From: an uncultured Alphaproteobacteria bacterium
GTDB taxonomy: Bacteria > Pseudomonadota > Alphaproteobacteria > Rhizobiales > Hyphomicrobiaceae
Length of the DNA: 7,470 bases
Direction of reading: 5' to 3'
Assembly: GCA_937950105.1 (NCBI GenBank)
Contig: CALFEM010000615.1
Coordinates: 1-7,470, forward strand
Position numbers and translations under genes: made by a program. Under the pieces are notes generated by a model, which was not told where the DNA came from, did no database searches, and saw nothing but the letters and a program-made list of their open reading frames with translations. Shown here in pieces: positions 1-5,758 of this stretch (position 1 is its first letter; every line of letters begins with the position of its first letter).

Positions 1-612
1 TCGGTCGGCGAGGCGGGCGCCAAGGCGTTCTATGACGATCAGGTCAAGGCGTTGAAACCGAAGGAAGAAGTTCAGGCCCGCCACATCCTGGTCGAGACCG
101 AGGAACTGGCCAAGGAGCTGAAGAAGAAGGTCGAGGACGGCGCCGACTTCGCCGCGCTGGCCAAGGAGCACTCCAAGGACCCCGGCACCAAGGAAGACGG
201 CGGCATGCTCGGCTACTTCAGCCAGGGCCAGATGGTGCCGCAGTTCGAGCAGGCGGCCTTCGCCGTCGAGAAGGGCAAGATTTCCGAGCCGGTCAAGAGC
301 CAGTTCGGCTGGCACATCATCAAGGTCGAGGATCGCCGGCAGAAGCCGCCGCCATCCTTCGACGAGGTGAAGGACCGCATCATCGCCTCGATGGTGCACC
401 AGAAGGCGCAGGCCGCCGCCGCCTCGCTGCGCGAGAAGGCCAAGATCGAGTACATCGACGCCGAGATCAAAAAGGAGGTCGAGGCGTCCAACGATCAGAA
501 CTCGGCCCAGCGCAAGGAGATCGAGGAGATGATCAAGAAGCAGATCGAGGCGCAGGAGAAGGGCGGCGCCGCTGCCCCGGCCGGCGAGGCCAAGCCCGAC
601 GAGAAGAAATAG
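1..612 (+). CDS. Parvulin-type peptidyl-prolyl cis-trans isomerase, 5' end outside window
   Basis: This is a rotamase that speeds cis-trans isomerisation of Xaa-Pro bonds. Relatives of this build (PrsA/SurA/PpiD-like) act on exported proteins in the periplasm. The frame is open from base 1, so only the last 203 residues are visible; the signal peptide and N-terminal chaperone part expected for the family lie upstream. A TTG at 52 is just an internal Leu codon. The parvulin domain runs from about residue 22 (QARHILVETEE) through the GGMLGYF and VPQFEQAAF blocks to FGWHIIKVEDRR near residue 112. After it come a Lys/Glu-rich, probably helical or coiled segment and an Ala/Pro/Lys-rich tail. A strong hairpin follows the stop, so transcription probably ends before argJ. 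The domain call is firm; the exact orthologue (prsA, surA or ppiD) is not settled without the N-terminus. Confidence 0.93.
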   Translation, partial: SVGEAGAKAFYDDQVKALKPKEEVQARHILVETEELAKELKKKVEDGADFAALAKEHSKDPGTKEDGGMLGYFSQGQMVPQFEQAAFAVEKGKISEPVKSQFGWHIIKVEDRRQKPPPSFDEVKDRIIASMVHQKAQAAAASLREKAKIEYIDAEIKKEVEASNDQNSAQRKEIEEMIKKQIEAQEKGGAAAPAGEAKPDEKK

Positions 613-622
613 CCGGGTTCTG

Positions 623-643
623 TCTCCGCAGGAACGCGGAGGA
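623..643 (+). other. Small hairpin after the parvulin gene
   Basis: Bases 623-629 (TCTCCGC) pair with 636-642 (GCGGAGG), with one G-T pair and a 6-base loop, and a run of five A's follows at 643-648. It has no T-tract. It may assist the stronger terminator just downstream or protect the mRNA 3' end, but the role is inferred only from position. Confidence 0.3.
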
Positions 644-666
644 AAAATCCTGAACGCCAATGCCTG

Positions 667-700
667 TCGGGCCGCTTGAAAAAGGCGGCCCGATCTGTTT
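667..700 (+). terminator. Rho-independent-like terminator of the parvulin gene
   Basis: A perfect 9-bp GC-rich stem is formed by TCGGGCCGC (667-675) and GCGGCCCGA (685-693). The 9-base loop is A-rich (676-684), and a short T-containing tail (TCTGTTT) follows. It lies 55 bases past the parvulin stop and 80 bases before argJ. The T-tract is weak, which is common for terminators in GC-rich Alphaproteobacteria. Confidence 0.75.
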
Positions 701-768
701 GGGCTTACCGGCTTGTCGAACGTCATTATCGCGCGCAGCCGCCACACTAACCCTGCGCGCTGCCGCTC

Positions 769-774
769 AAGGAG
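769..774 (+). promoter_or_regulatory. Ribosome binding site of argJ
   Basis: AAGGAG is a full-consensus Shine-Dalgarno sequence six bases before the ATG at 781. It fixes the argJ start and argues against the longer overlapping open frame that begins at 660. Confidence 0.85.
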
Positions 775-780
775 CGCCCC

Positions 781-2028
781 ATGGGCAAGATCACTGCCGT
801 GTCGCCGCTCGCGCCCGAGGCGCTGCCCAGGGTGACGCCGATCGACGGCGTCCGCTTCGCCACCGCCGAGGCCGGCATCCGCTACAAGAACCGAACCGAC
901 CTGATGGTCGCGGTGATGGAGCCGGGCACCGTCGCCGCCGGCGTGCTGACGCAGTCGAAGACCTGCTCGGCGCCGGTCGAACTCTGCCGCGCCAACCTGC
1001 GCCACGGCCGCGCCCGCATCCTCGTCGTCAATTCGGGCAACGCCAACGCCTTCACCGGCATGAAGGGCCGCGAGGCCGTCGCCGCCACCGTCGATGCGGC
1101 CGAAGCCGCCGCCGGCTGCCCGCGCGAGGAAGTCTATGCCGCGTCCACCGGCGTCATCGGCGAACCGCTCGACGCCGACAAGTTCACGCACCTGCTCGGC
1201 GGCATGGTCAAGGCCGGCAAGGCCGACATGTTCGAAGCCGCCGCGCGCGCGATCATGACCACCGACACGTACCCGAAGCTCGCGACGCGCAAGGCCGACG
1301 TCGGTGGCACCAAGGTCAAGATCAACGGCTTCTGCAAAGGCGCCGGCATGATCGCGCCCGACATGGCGACCATGCTGTGCTTCATCTTCACCGACGCCGC
1401 GATCGAGCAGACACTCTTGCAGCGGCTCGTCTCCGCGCACGTCGAGACGACCTTCAACTGCATGACCATCGACGGCGATACCTCGACCAGCGACACCTGC
1501 CTCGTGTTCGCGACCGGTACGGCGGCGAAGCGCGGTCAGGTGCCGCTCGTCGACGCCGCCGACCCGCGCCTCGTCACGTTCGAGACCGCGTTGCACGACG
1601 TCATGCGCGATCTCGCCATCCAGGTGGCGAAGGACGGCGAAGGCTTGTCGAAGTTCGTCACGTTCGAAGTGTCGGGCGCCGAGGACTTCAAGGCCGCGCG
1701 CGGAATCGCGAGGGCTTGCGCCAACTCACCGATCCTGAAGACCGCGATCGCTGGCGAAGACCCGAACTGGGGCCGCGTCGTCATGGCCGTCGGCAAGTCG
1801 GGAGAAGCGGCCGATCGCGATCGCCTCGCCATCTGGTTCGGCCCGCATTGCGTGGCGAGGAACGGCGAGCGCGCGGCGGAGTACGACGAGAAGATGGTCG
1901 CGAAATACATGAAGGCCCGCGACATCGTCATCCGCGTCGATGTCGGCATCGGCGGCGGCAAGGCCACCATGTGGACCTGCGACCTGACGCACGACTACGT
2001 CTCGATCAACGCGGATTACCGGAGTTAG
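781..2028 (+). CDS. argJ: Bifunctional ornithine acetyltransferase / N-acetylglutamate synthase ArgJ
   Basis: ArgJ moves the acetyl group from N-acetylornithine to glutamate, regenerating N-acetylglutamate in the cyclic arginine pathway. The bifunctional type can also make N-acetylglutamate from acetyl-CoA; which type this is cannot be told from sequence alone. The protein has 415 residues, a normal family length. The precursor cleaves itself into alpha and beta chains at Ala196-Thr197 inside the conserved block [14 protein letters not shown] (186-199), and Thr197 becomes the nucleophile. Other family marks are [10 protein letters not shown] (82-91), the oxyanion-hole pair Thr123-Gly124 in [15 protein letters not shown] (325-332), and the C-terminal [17 protein letters not shown] consensus ribosome site precedes the ATG. 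The stop codon overlaps a heptamer repeat array. The long overlapping frame at 660-2042 is a low-complexity Arg-rich shadow of this gene. Confidence 0.98.
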   Translation: MGKITAVSPLAPEALPRVTPIDGVRFATAEAGIRYKNRTDLMVAVMEPGTVAAGVLTQSKTCSAPVELCRANLRHGRARILVVNSGNANAFTGMKGREAVAATVDAAEAAAGCPREEVYAASTGVIGEPLDADKFTHLLGGMVKAGKADMFEAAARAIMTTDTYPKLATRKADVGGTKVKINGFCKGAGMIAPDMATMLCFIFTDAAIEQTLLQRLVSAHVETTFNCMTIDGDTSTSDTCLVFATGTAAKRGQVPLVDAADPRLVTFETALHDVMRDLAIQVAKDGEGLSKFVTFEVSGAEDFKAARGIARACANSPILKTAIAGEDPNWGRVVMAVGKSGEAADRDRLAIWFGPHCVARNGERAAEYDEKMVAKYMKARDIVIRVDVGIGGGKATMWTCDLTHDYVSINADYRS

Positions 2029-2061
2029 TGAGTGGTGAGTAGTGAGTAGTGAGTAGTGAGT
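2027..2061 (+). repeat. Tandem heptanucleotide repeat, five units of AGTGAGT
   Basis: Five adjacent 7-base units begin at 2027, 2034, 2041, 2048 and 2055. Four are exact AGTGAGT and the second is GGTGAGT; a partial unit (GGT) follows. The array begins within the argJ stop codon (2026-2028). It carries stops in the argJ frame and encodes nothing evident. Simple heptamer arrays like this vary in copy number through replication slippage. Confidence 0.9.
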
Positions 2062-2205
2062 GGTCCTTGATCGTCGCCGTTTGGCACTATCGCTTTCCGG
2101 GACCACGGCCCTCACTTCAGCCCGCTCGCAGGCTCAAGCTGCGGCCCGGCGCCGATACGCCGGATGCGAGCGCAGCGAACACGCGACCGCAGGGAGCAGG
2201 CAAGA
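2062..2205. other. Spacer between the repeat array and the thiopurine methyltransferase gene
   Basis: About 145 bases with no convincing gene. The only structure noticed is a weak promoter-like pair, TTGATC (2067-2072) and TATCGC (2088-2093), with a spacing of 15, which is too short to trust. The segment just before 2206 carries the ribosome site AGGGAG (2191-2196), nine bases before the ATG. Confidence 0.4.
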
Positions 2206-2865
2206 ATGGACAAGAAGTTCTGGACCGAGCGGTGGGAGAAAGGCGAGACCGGCTGGCACCGTGACGAGGTGCATCCCGAGCTGATCGCCCACTGGCCGTC
2301 GCTGGGGCTAGCACCGAAATCGCGCGTGCTGGTGCCGCTGTGCGGGGCTACTCCCGACATGCACTGGCTGGCGCAACAGGGCCACGAGGTGATCGGCGTC
2401 GAGCTGTCGAAGCTCGCCATCGAGCGCTTCCTCGCGCGCCATCGCGTCCGCCATATCGAGACCGAAGACTACGGTTTCCATTGCTACATGGGCGGCCGCT
2501 ACCAGATGCTTTGCGGCGACTTCTTCGCGCTGCCGGACGAGGTGTTCGCCAGCGTCGATGCGATCTACGATCGCGCCAGCCTCGTCGCGCTGCCGGATGA
2601 TCTGCGCGCTCGCTATGCGAGACTCCTCGGCGACAAGCTGAAGCCCGGTACGCGTGGCCTGCTGCTCTCGCTCGACTACGATCAGAGCCAGATGAACGGC
2701 CCGCCATTCTCGGTGCCGTCCGCGACCGTCGCTTCGCTGCTTGGTCCGGCGTTCGACATCGAAATGTTGTCGGGTTCCGACGCGCTTGATGACGGCATGC
2801 GCAAGCGCGGCCTCTCGGCCTTGCGCGAGACCGCTTATCGCCTGACGCGCAAGGGTGCAGCCTGA
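2206..2865 (+). CDS. tpm: Thiopurine S-methyltransferase (TPMT family)
   Basis: This is a cytosolic SAM-dependent methyltransferase of the bacterial TPMT family. These enzymes S-methylate thiopurines, and some bacterial members methylate selenium or tellurium compounds; the natural substrate here is unknown. The family signatures are unusually clear. The start MDKKFWTERWEKGETGWH gives the N-terminal Trp-rich block. The SAM-site region VLVPLCGATPDMHWLAQQGH spans 41-60 and is followed by VIGVELSKLAIERF. IYDRASLVALP lies at 120-130, and DYDQSQMNGPPFSVP at 157-171. I chose the ATG at 2206 rather than the upstream in-frame ATG at 2164 because it gives 219 residues, the family's usual length, begins with the conserved MD-x-x-FW start and has AGGGAG nine bases upstream. 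Its TGA shares one base with the ATG of the Nudix gene, so the two are probably co-transcribed and translationally coupled. Confidence 0.95.
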   Translation: MDKKFWTERWEKGETGWHRDEVHPELIAHWPSLGLAPKSRVLVPLCGATPDMHWLAQQGHEVIGVELSKLAIERFLARHRVRHIETEDYGFHCYMGGRYQMLCGDFFALPDEVFASVDAIYDRASLVALPDDLRARYARLLGDKLKPGTRGLLLSLDYDQSQMNGPPFSVPSATVASLLGPAFDIEMLSGSDALDDGMRKRGLSALRETAYRLTRKGAA

Positions 2866-3275
2866 TGACGGTCAGGCGCCTGCTCCTCGTCGTCGCCGTC
2901 GCGCTGATCGATGCCGACAATCGCGTGCTGATCTCGCAGCGTCCCGAGGGCAAGCAACTCGCGGGGCTATGGGAGTTTCCGGGCGGCAAGCTCGATCCCG
3001 GCGAGACGCCGGAGCAGGCGCTGGTGCGTGAATGCCGCGAGGAACTCGGCATCGAAGTATGCGAGACATGCCTCGCGCCGCTCACCTTCGCCAGTCACAG
3101 CTATGAGGATTTCCATATCCTCATGCCGCTCTACATCTGCCGCAACTGGGAGGGCGAGATCGCGCCGCAGGAGGGCCAGCAGATCGCCTGGGTCCGCGCC
3201 AACCGGCTGCAGCATTATCCGATGCCGCCGGCTGATATTCCGCTGCTGCCGGCGCTGCGCGATCTGCTCTGTTGA
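2865..3275 (+). CDS. mutT: MutT-type Nudix (deoxy)nucleoside triphosphate pyrophosphohydrolase
   Basis: MutT-like enzymes hydrolyse 8-oxo-dGTP and related damaged nucleotides to monophosphates, keeping them out of DNA. The 136-residue protein is a single Nudix domain of typical MutT length. A complete Nudix box is visible: Gly41, Glu47, Arg55-Glu56, Glu59-Glu60 and Gly62 match GX5EX7REUXEEXGU. Before it stand the beta strands LLLVVAVALID (6-16) and the substrate-loop block LWEFPGGKLDPGE (35-47), characteristic of MutT. The ATG overlaps the upstream TGA by one base (TGATG), pointing to a two-gene operon with the thiopurine methyltransferase gene. It could prefer other nucleotides, since Nudix substrate range is hard to predict, but the match to MutT rather than other Nudix groups is good. 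No strong terminator follows it. Confidence 0.93.
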   Translation: MTVRRLLLVVAVALIDADNRVLISQRPEGKQLAGLWEFPGGKLDPGETPEQALVRECREELGIEVCETCLAPLTFASHSYEDFHILMPLYICRNWEGEIAPQEGQQIAWVRANRLQHYPMPPADIPLLPALRDLLC

Positions 3276-3409
3276 GCACTATCTTGCGAGTCTGATCCAC
3301 GCCCTCGAAAGAAGCGCCATACCGCTTCCATCTCGCGCGATCTGGCTCTAACCTTTCTTTTGGCACCTGCACGTCGACGACTGGACGCAACCGCAAGGGA
3401 GAGCGAACC
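3276..3409. other. Intergenic region after mutT with a short hairpin
   Basis: It contains a 6-bp hairpin, GAAGCG (3311-3316) pairing with CGCTTC (3323-3328) around a 6-base loop, without a T-tract. The promoter of the following small gene would be expected here, but I could not identify one. AAGGGAGA (3395-3402) is the ribosome site of the small gene. Confidence 0.35.
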
Positions 3410-3592
3410 ATGCAAGCGATGGAAATTCAGGAGCATGCCCGCAAGATGCTCGCCACGTATGGCGATCGGGCGCAGCTCGAGGTGGCGCAGAAGGCCAGCG
3501 CCCTCGAGAAGAATGGCGATGACGAACGCGCCAAGGACTGGCGCCGCATCGAGAAGGCGATCCAGCATATGCGTGGTCCGCGGGCGTCTTGA
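3410..3592 (+). CDS. Small conserved-looking protein of unknown function, 60 residues
   Basis: I do not assign a named family. The 60-residue product is charged and mostly predicted helical, with no signal peptide, membrane segment or cysteine. It reads as two amphipathic helices: residues 5-32 (IQEHARKMLATYGDRAQLEVAQKASALE), a break at Asn-Gly-Asp, then 37-55 ending WRRIEKAIQHMRG. The WRRI-x-x-AI-x-x-MRGP ending resembles small alphaproteobacterial hypothetical proteins I remember, but that is recollection, not a search. A good ribosome site (AAGGGAGA at 3395-3402) precedes the ATG at 3410. A second in-frame ATG at 3419 would give a product starting MEIQEHA. The gene stands alone and converges on the methyltransferase gene, with 71 bases between their ends. 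Confidence 0.8.
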   Translation: MQAMEIQEHARKMLATYGDRAQLEVAQKASALEKNGDDERAKDWRRIEKAIQHMRGPRAS

Positions 3593-3663
3593 GCATCGAA
3601 GGCCCGTCAGCGTGCGCCTGCGCGGCAGACTGAGCGGCGGTTCGCGAGCCGCGACGTCGCGCG
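3593..3663. other. Convergent intergenic gap with weak hairpin
   Basis: The gap separates the ends of two convergent genes. It holds a short GC-rich inverted repeat around 3638-3653 (GCGGTT and AGCCGC around CGCG, with one G-T pair). It could serve as a bidirectional termination structure, but there is no T-tract on either strand. Confidence 0.3.
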
Positions 3664-4629
3664 TCAAGCTTTGCGCGGCGGCGCCGTAGCCTCAGCGCCA
3701 AGCTCCGTCGTGCCGAGGGCGTCGGCGAGCCGCAGGGTGGCCGAGCCGGGCTTCAGCGGCTTCTGCTGGCTCGGATCGGGTGCCCACGCCGTCACCGTCA
3801 ATACCTCGAAGGTGGCGACGACCTTGCCGTCGGCACGCGCGTGGCGCTCGGCATAGACCTCGCAAGCGCGTGCCAGCACGTCGCGCCGCACCGGCACGCG
3901 GCGGCGCGCGGCAAGCACGTTGCTCGCGCCCATCGCCTTGATGTCGCGCATCAACGCCAGCGGCGACGCATAGGCGACGGTGACGGTCTCGCTGTCGACC
4001 ACCGGCAGGGCGAAGCCCGCGCGCTGCAACAGGCCGCCGAGATCGCGCACCGCGATCGACGGCGCCACACGCGGGGAAGCGCCGCCGGTGATCTCCTCCT
4101 CGGCGATCAGCCAGGCTTCGCCGAGTTCGATCAGGGTATCGCCGCCGAGCAGGCCCGCGAGCAGCAGTCCATCCGGTTTCAGCGCGCGGCGGATCTGCAG
4201 CAGCGTGCCCGGCAGATCGTTGACGAGTTGCAGCGCCAGCGCGGACGCCACGAGATCGAGCGAGGCGTCGGCAAAGGGCAGCGCTTCCTCGTCCGCGACA
4301 ACGCACGGACCGGCACAGCGAGCGACCATCGCGGCGACCGGATCGACATCGATCACCATCCCCACGCTCGCCACCGTGCGCAGACGGCGGCTCAGCAGCC
4401 CGTGATGCGCGCCGACGTTGGCGACCAGCGGAAACGTCCGCTGCACGATCTCGAGCCGCTCGGCGAGATCGTCGGCGACGCGCGCGAGCAGAAAGTCGGC
4501 CGTCTCGGGATGCGCGGCGGCACGGCGGCGACGGTGCTGCAACGTGGCGCGGTCGAACGGCGCCGCAGGTCCCGCGCCCGCTGCCTTCGCATCAGTCTCA
4601 TTGCGCGCGTCGCTCATCCGGTCGAACAT
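3664..4629 (-). CDS. SAM-dependent methyltransferase-fold protein, NDUFAF5/BioC-like
   Basis: This class I methyltransferase-fold protein resembles the alphaproteobacterial relatives of mitochondrial NDUFAF5, a complex I assembly factor that hydroxylates an arginine of NDUFS7. Whether the bacterial protein acts on complex I is inference. Marks include the start FDRATLQHRRRRAA, LPFADASLDLVASALALQLVNDLP in the middle (the post-SAM-site region), LKPDGLLLAGLLGGDTL, and the C-terminal block ATFEVLTVTAWAPDPSQQKPLKPGSA, which is very characteristic. SAM motif I is degenerate: VANVGAHHG stands where a GxGxG loop is usual. The start is uncertain: ATG at 4629 or 4617. A GGAG lies one base before the first and 13 before the second, so neither is ideal. 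An in-frame ATG at 4695 would overlap comF and seems unlikely. It diverges from comF with 38 bases between the starts. Confidence 0.9.
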   Translation of the reverse strand: MFDRMSDARNETDAKAAGAGPAAPFDRATLQHRRRRAAAHPETADFLLARVADDLAERLEIVQRTFPLVANVGAHHGLLSRRLRTVASVGMVIDVDPVAAMVARCAGPCVVADEEALPFADASLDLVASALALQLVNDLPGTLLQIRRALKPDGLLLAGLLGGDTLIELGEAWLIAEEEITGGASPRVAPSIAVRDLGGLLQRAGFALPVVDSETVTVAYASPLALMRDIKAMGASNVLAARRRVPVRRDVLARACEVYAERHARADGKVVATFEVLTVTAWAPDPSQQKPLKPGSATLRLADALGTTELGAEATAPPRKA

Positions 4630-4667
4630 GCTCCGATCATTGAAAATGGCTTCGCCCGGCGGAACCG
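4630..4667. promoter_or_regulatory. Divergent start region shared by the methyltransferase gene and comF
   Basis: Only 38 bases separate the chosen ATGs of the two divergent genes, so their promoters must overlap or lie inside the opposite coding sequence. This is the only AT-rich spot nearby (ATCATTGAAAATGG, 4636-4649). I could not define -35 and -10 elements on either strand. The comF ATG could be later, at 4704, which would widen the gap. Confidence 0.35.
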
Positions 4668-5495
4668 ATGACCCACACCGAACAGCCGTCGCCACCGCCG
4701 CCCATGGACGATCCGTCTCCGCAGGCCACCCGGCGTGGTGGCCTCGGCGCGCGACTGCGGCGCCGCCTGGCGCCCCTGCTCGACATGGTCGTACCGCCGC
4801 TCTGTCTCTCGTGCCATACGCCGATGGCCGCGCACGACACCCTTTGCCCCGACTGCTGGCGGCGCATCGACTTCATCCGTCCGCCGCTCTGCGACCGCCT
4901 CGGCCTGCCGCTGCCCTATGACGCCGGCCCCGGCGCCATCTCTGCTCGGGCCGTTGCCGAGCCCCCGGTCTATCATCGCGCCCGCGCCGTCGCCCGCTTC
5001 GATGGCGTAATGCGTGATCTCGTCCACGACCTCAAGTTCCACGACCGCAGCGACGCGCTCGACCTGTTCGGCCGCTGGATGACGGAGGCGGGCGCCGGAC
5101 TGATCGCTTCCGCCGACGTGCTCGTGCCGATCCCTCTGCACCGGCTGCGGCTGCTCAAGCGCCGCTTCAACCAGTCGGCGCTGCTCGCCAACGAGGTCTC
5201 GCGCCGCTCCGGGCTGCCGGTTGCGCCGCTGGCCCTGGTCCGGACCCGGCGGACGCGGACACAGCCCGGCCTGACGCGGGAACAGCGGCGCGACAATGTG
5301 CGCGGCGCCTTCACCGTGCCGGCCCGCCGTGCCGGCGAGGTTCAGGGCCGCCGCGTGCTGCTCATCGATGATGTCGTGACCACCGGGGCCACGGTTTCTG
5401 CCGCCGCACGCGCCCTGCTCGACGCGGGCGCCTCTTCCGTCGACGTGCTGTCCTTGGCGCTGGTCACCGGCACGGCCTCCACGGACCTTGCCTGA
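4668..5495 (+). CDS. comF: ComF family phosphoribosyltransferase-like protein
   Basis: ComF proteins join an N-terminal zinc ribbon to a phosphoribosyltransferase fold. They are linked to DNA uptake in naturally competent bacteria, but are widespread elsewhere with an unclear role. The 275-residue protein has Cys46, Cys49, Cys60 and Cys63 (CLSC and CPDC) as likely zinc ligands, then PLCDRLGLPLPYD, ISARAVAEPPVYHRARAVARFDG (92-113) and LVHDLKFHDR. The PRPP-binding loop is LLIDDVVTTGATV (231-243). The first 40 residues are Pro- and Arg-rich and poorly conserved in appearance; Met13 (4704) is an alternative start, because the ribosome site for 4668 is weak (GGCGGA). The gene is backbone in composition. 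The foreign segment begins soon after its stop. Confidence 0.93.
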   Translation: MTHTEQPSPPPPMDDPSPQATRRGGLGARLRRRLAPLLDMVVPPLCLSCHTPMAAHDTLCPDCWRRIDFIRPPLCDRLGLPLPYDAGPGAISARAVAEPPVYHRARAVARFDGVMRDLVHDLKFHDRSDALDLFGRWMTEAGAGLIASADVLVPIPLHRLRLLKRRFNQSALLANEVSRRSGLPVAPLALVRTRRTRTQPGLTREQRRDNVRGAFTVPARRAGEVQGRRVLLIDDVVTTGATVSAAARALLDAGASSVDVLSLALVTGTASTDLA

Positions 5496-5505
5496 TGCAG
5501 GTCCG
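5482..5505 (+). terminator. Hairpin over the comF stop codon
   Basis: CGGACC (5482-5487) pairs with GGTCCG (5500-5505), and inner pairs continue after a one-base bulge to a loop holding the comF TGA (5493-5495). There is no T-tract. It could stop transcription or stabilise the comF mRNA end. The role is inferred from position only. Confidence 0.35.
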
Positions 5506-5569
5506 GTCCACTGCCGCAGAATAGCCGATCGGAGCACGTTTTCTGGCGAACCGAGGCGCGGGTAGTGCC
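5496..5569. other. Junction between comF backbone and foreign segment
   Basis: This short noncoding stretch carries the transition from the backbone to the acquired region. No tRNA, integrase site or inverted terminal repeat is visible, so the exact boundary cannot be placed. The bases next to 5570 are presumably the original downstream flank of the proteinase gene before the insertion sequence arrived. Confidence 0.4.
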
Positions 5570-5571
5570 TC
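5553..5571 (-). terminator. Possible terminator originally belonging to the proteinase gene
   Basis: On the minus strand GAGGC (5571-5567) and GCCTC (5557-5553) form a 5-bp stem with a 9-base loop that overlaps the TGA at 5572-5570. If the insertion element is removed and the 10-bp repeat collapsed, this hairpin falls directly at the end of the proteinase gene. There is no T-tract, so the call is weak. Confidence 0.3.
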
Positions 5572-5579
5572 AGTTTGAA
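5570..5579 (+). repeat. Left copy of 10-bp direct repeat (likely target duplication)
   Basis: TCAGTTTGAA here is identical to 6684-6693 in the same orientation. The match ends exactly at both sides: left neighbours are C and A, right neighbours are T and C. IS1-family elements duplicate roughly 8-10 bp on insertion, so length and placement fit a target site duplication. Confidence 0.7.
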
Positions 5580-5758
5580 TTCAGTCGCCGATCAATGCGC
5601 CTCTTGGACTCGGCGACCGCCACCGCTTCATCTGCGCCCCCATCGATCCATACGCACTCGTCGTCCATGATCAGTCCACCAGCGAAAACCACGACCCGTC
5701 GTCTGGGCCCTATTTGGCTCACCCGGATCACGGAGCCGCGATAGCTCTCCTCATGCAT
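5570..5758 (-). CDS. Small unknown protein overlapping the transposase end, 62 residues
   Basis: I do not recognise a named family. The ATG at 5758 overlaps the transposase TGA (5753-5751) by 8 bases (ATGCATGA). A strong internal ribosome site, GGGAG at 5770-5766, lies seven bases upstream within the last transposase codons, so translation is probably coupled. The protein reads as a short beta-rich part, YRGSVIRVSQIGPRRRVVVF then GLIMDDECVWIDGG, followed by a helix from about residue 42 (ADEAVAVAESKRRIDRRL). This layout recalls many short YRG-type hypothetical proteins whose function is unknown. Its last codons (Ser-Asn-stop) fall in the left direct repeat, so the stop appears to be donated by the target site. 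The longer in-frame version from 5818 lacks a ribosome site and is not favoured. It could be an element-borne accessory protein or a chance ORF. Confidence 0.55.
   Translation of the reverse strand: MHEESYRGSVIRVSQIGPRRRVVVFAGGLIMDDECVWIDGGADEAVAVAESKRRIDRRLNSN

Noticed and set aside
660..2042. Open frame of 460 codons overlapping argJ
   Set aside because: The product is almost pure Arg/His/Gly-rich low complexity, typical of a shifted frame in GC-rich DNA, and argJ in the other frame is unmistakable with a consensus ribosome site.
2027..2061. CRISPR-like array
   Set aside because: The repeats are seven bases long with no spacers between them, so this is a simple tandem repeat.
2067..2093. 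Promoter-like TTGATC and TATCGC before the thiopurine methyltransferase gene
   Set aside because: The spacing of 15 is too short and the -10 box is poor; chance matches of this quality are common.
3841..4671. Plus-strand open frame of 276 codons opposite the methyltransferase gene
   Set aside because: It is antisense to a well-supported gene, has Gln/Arg/His-rich composition and no recognisable domain.
4614..5537. Minus-strand open frame of 307 codons opposite comF
   Set aside because: Low-complexity Gly/Arg/Gln-rich shadow; comF on the plus strand has its zinc ribbon and PRPP loop.
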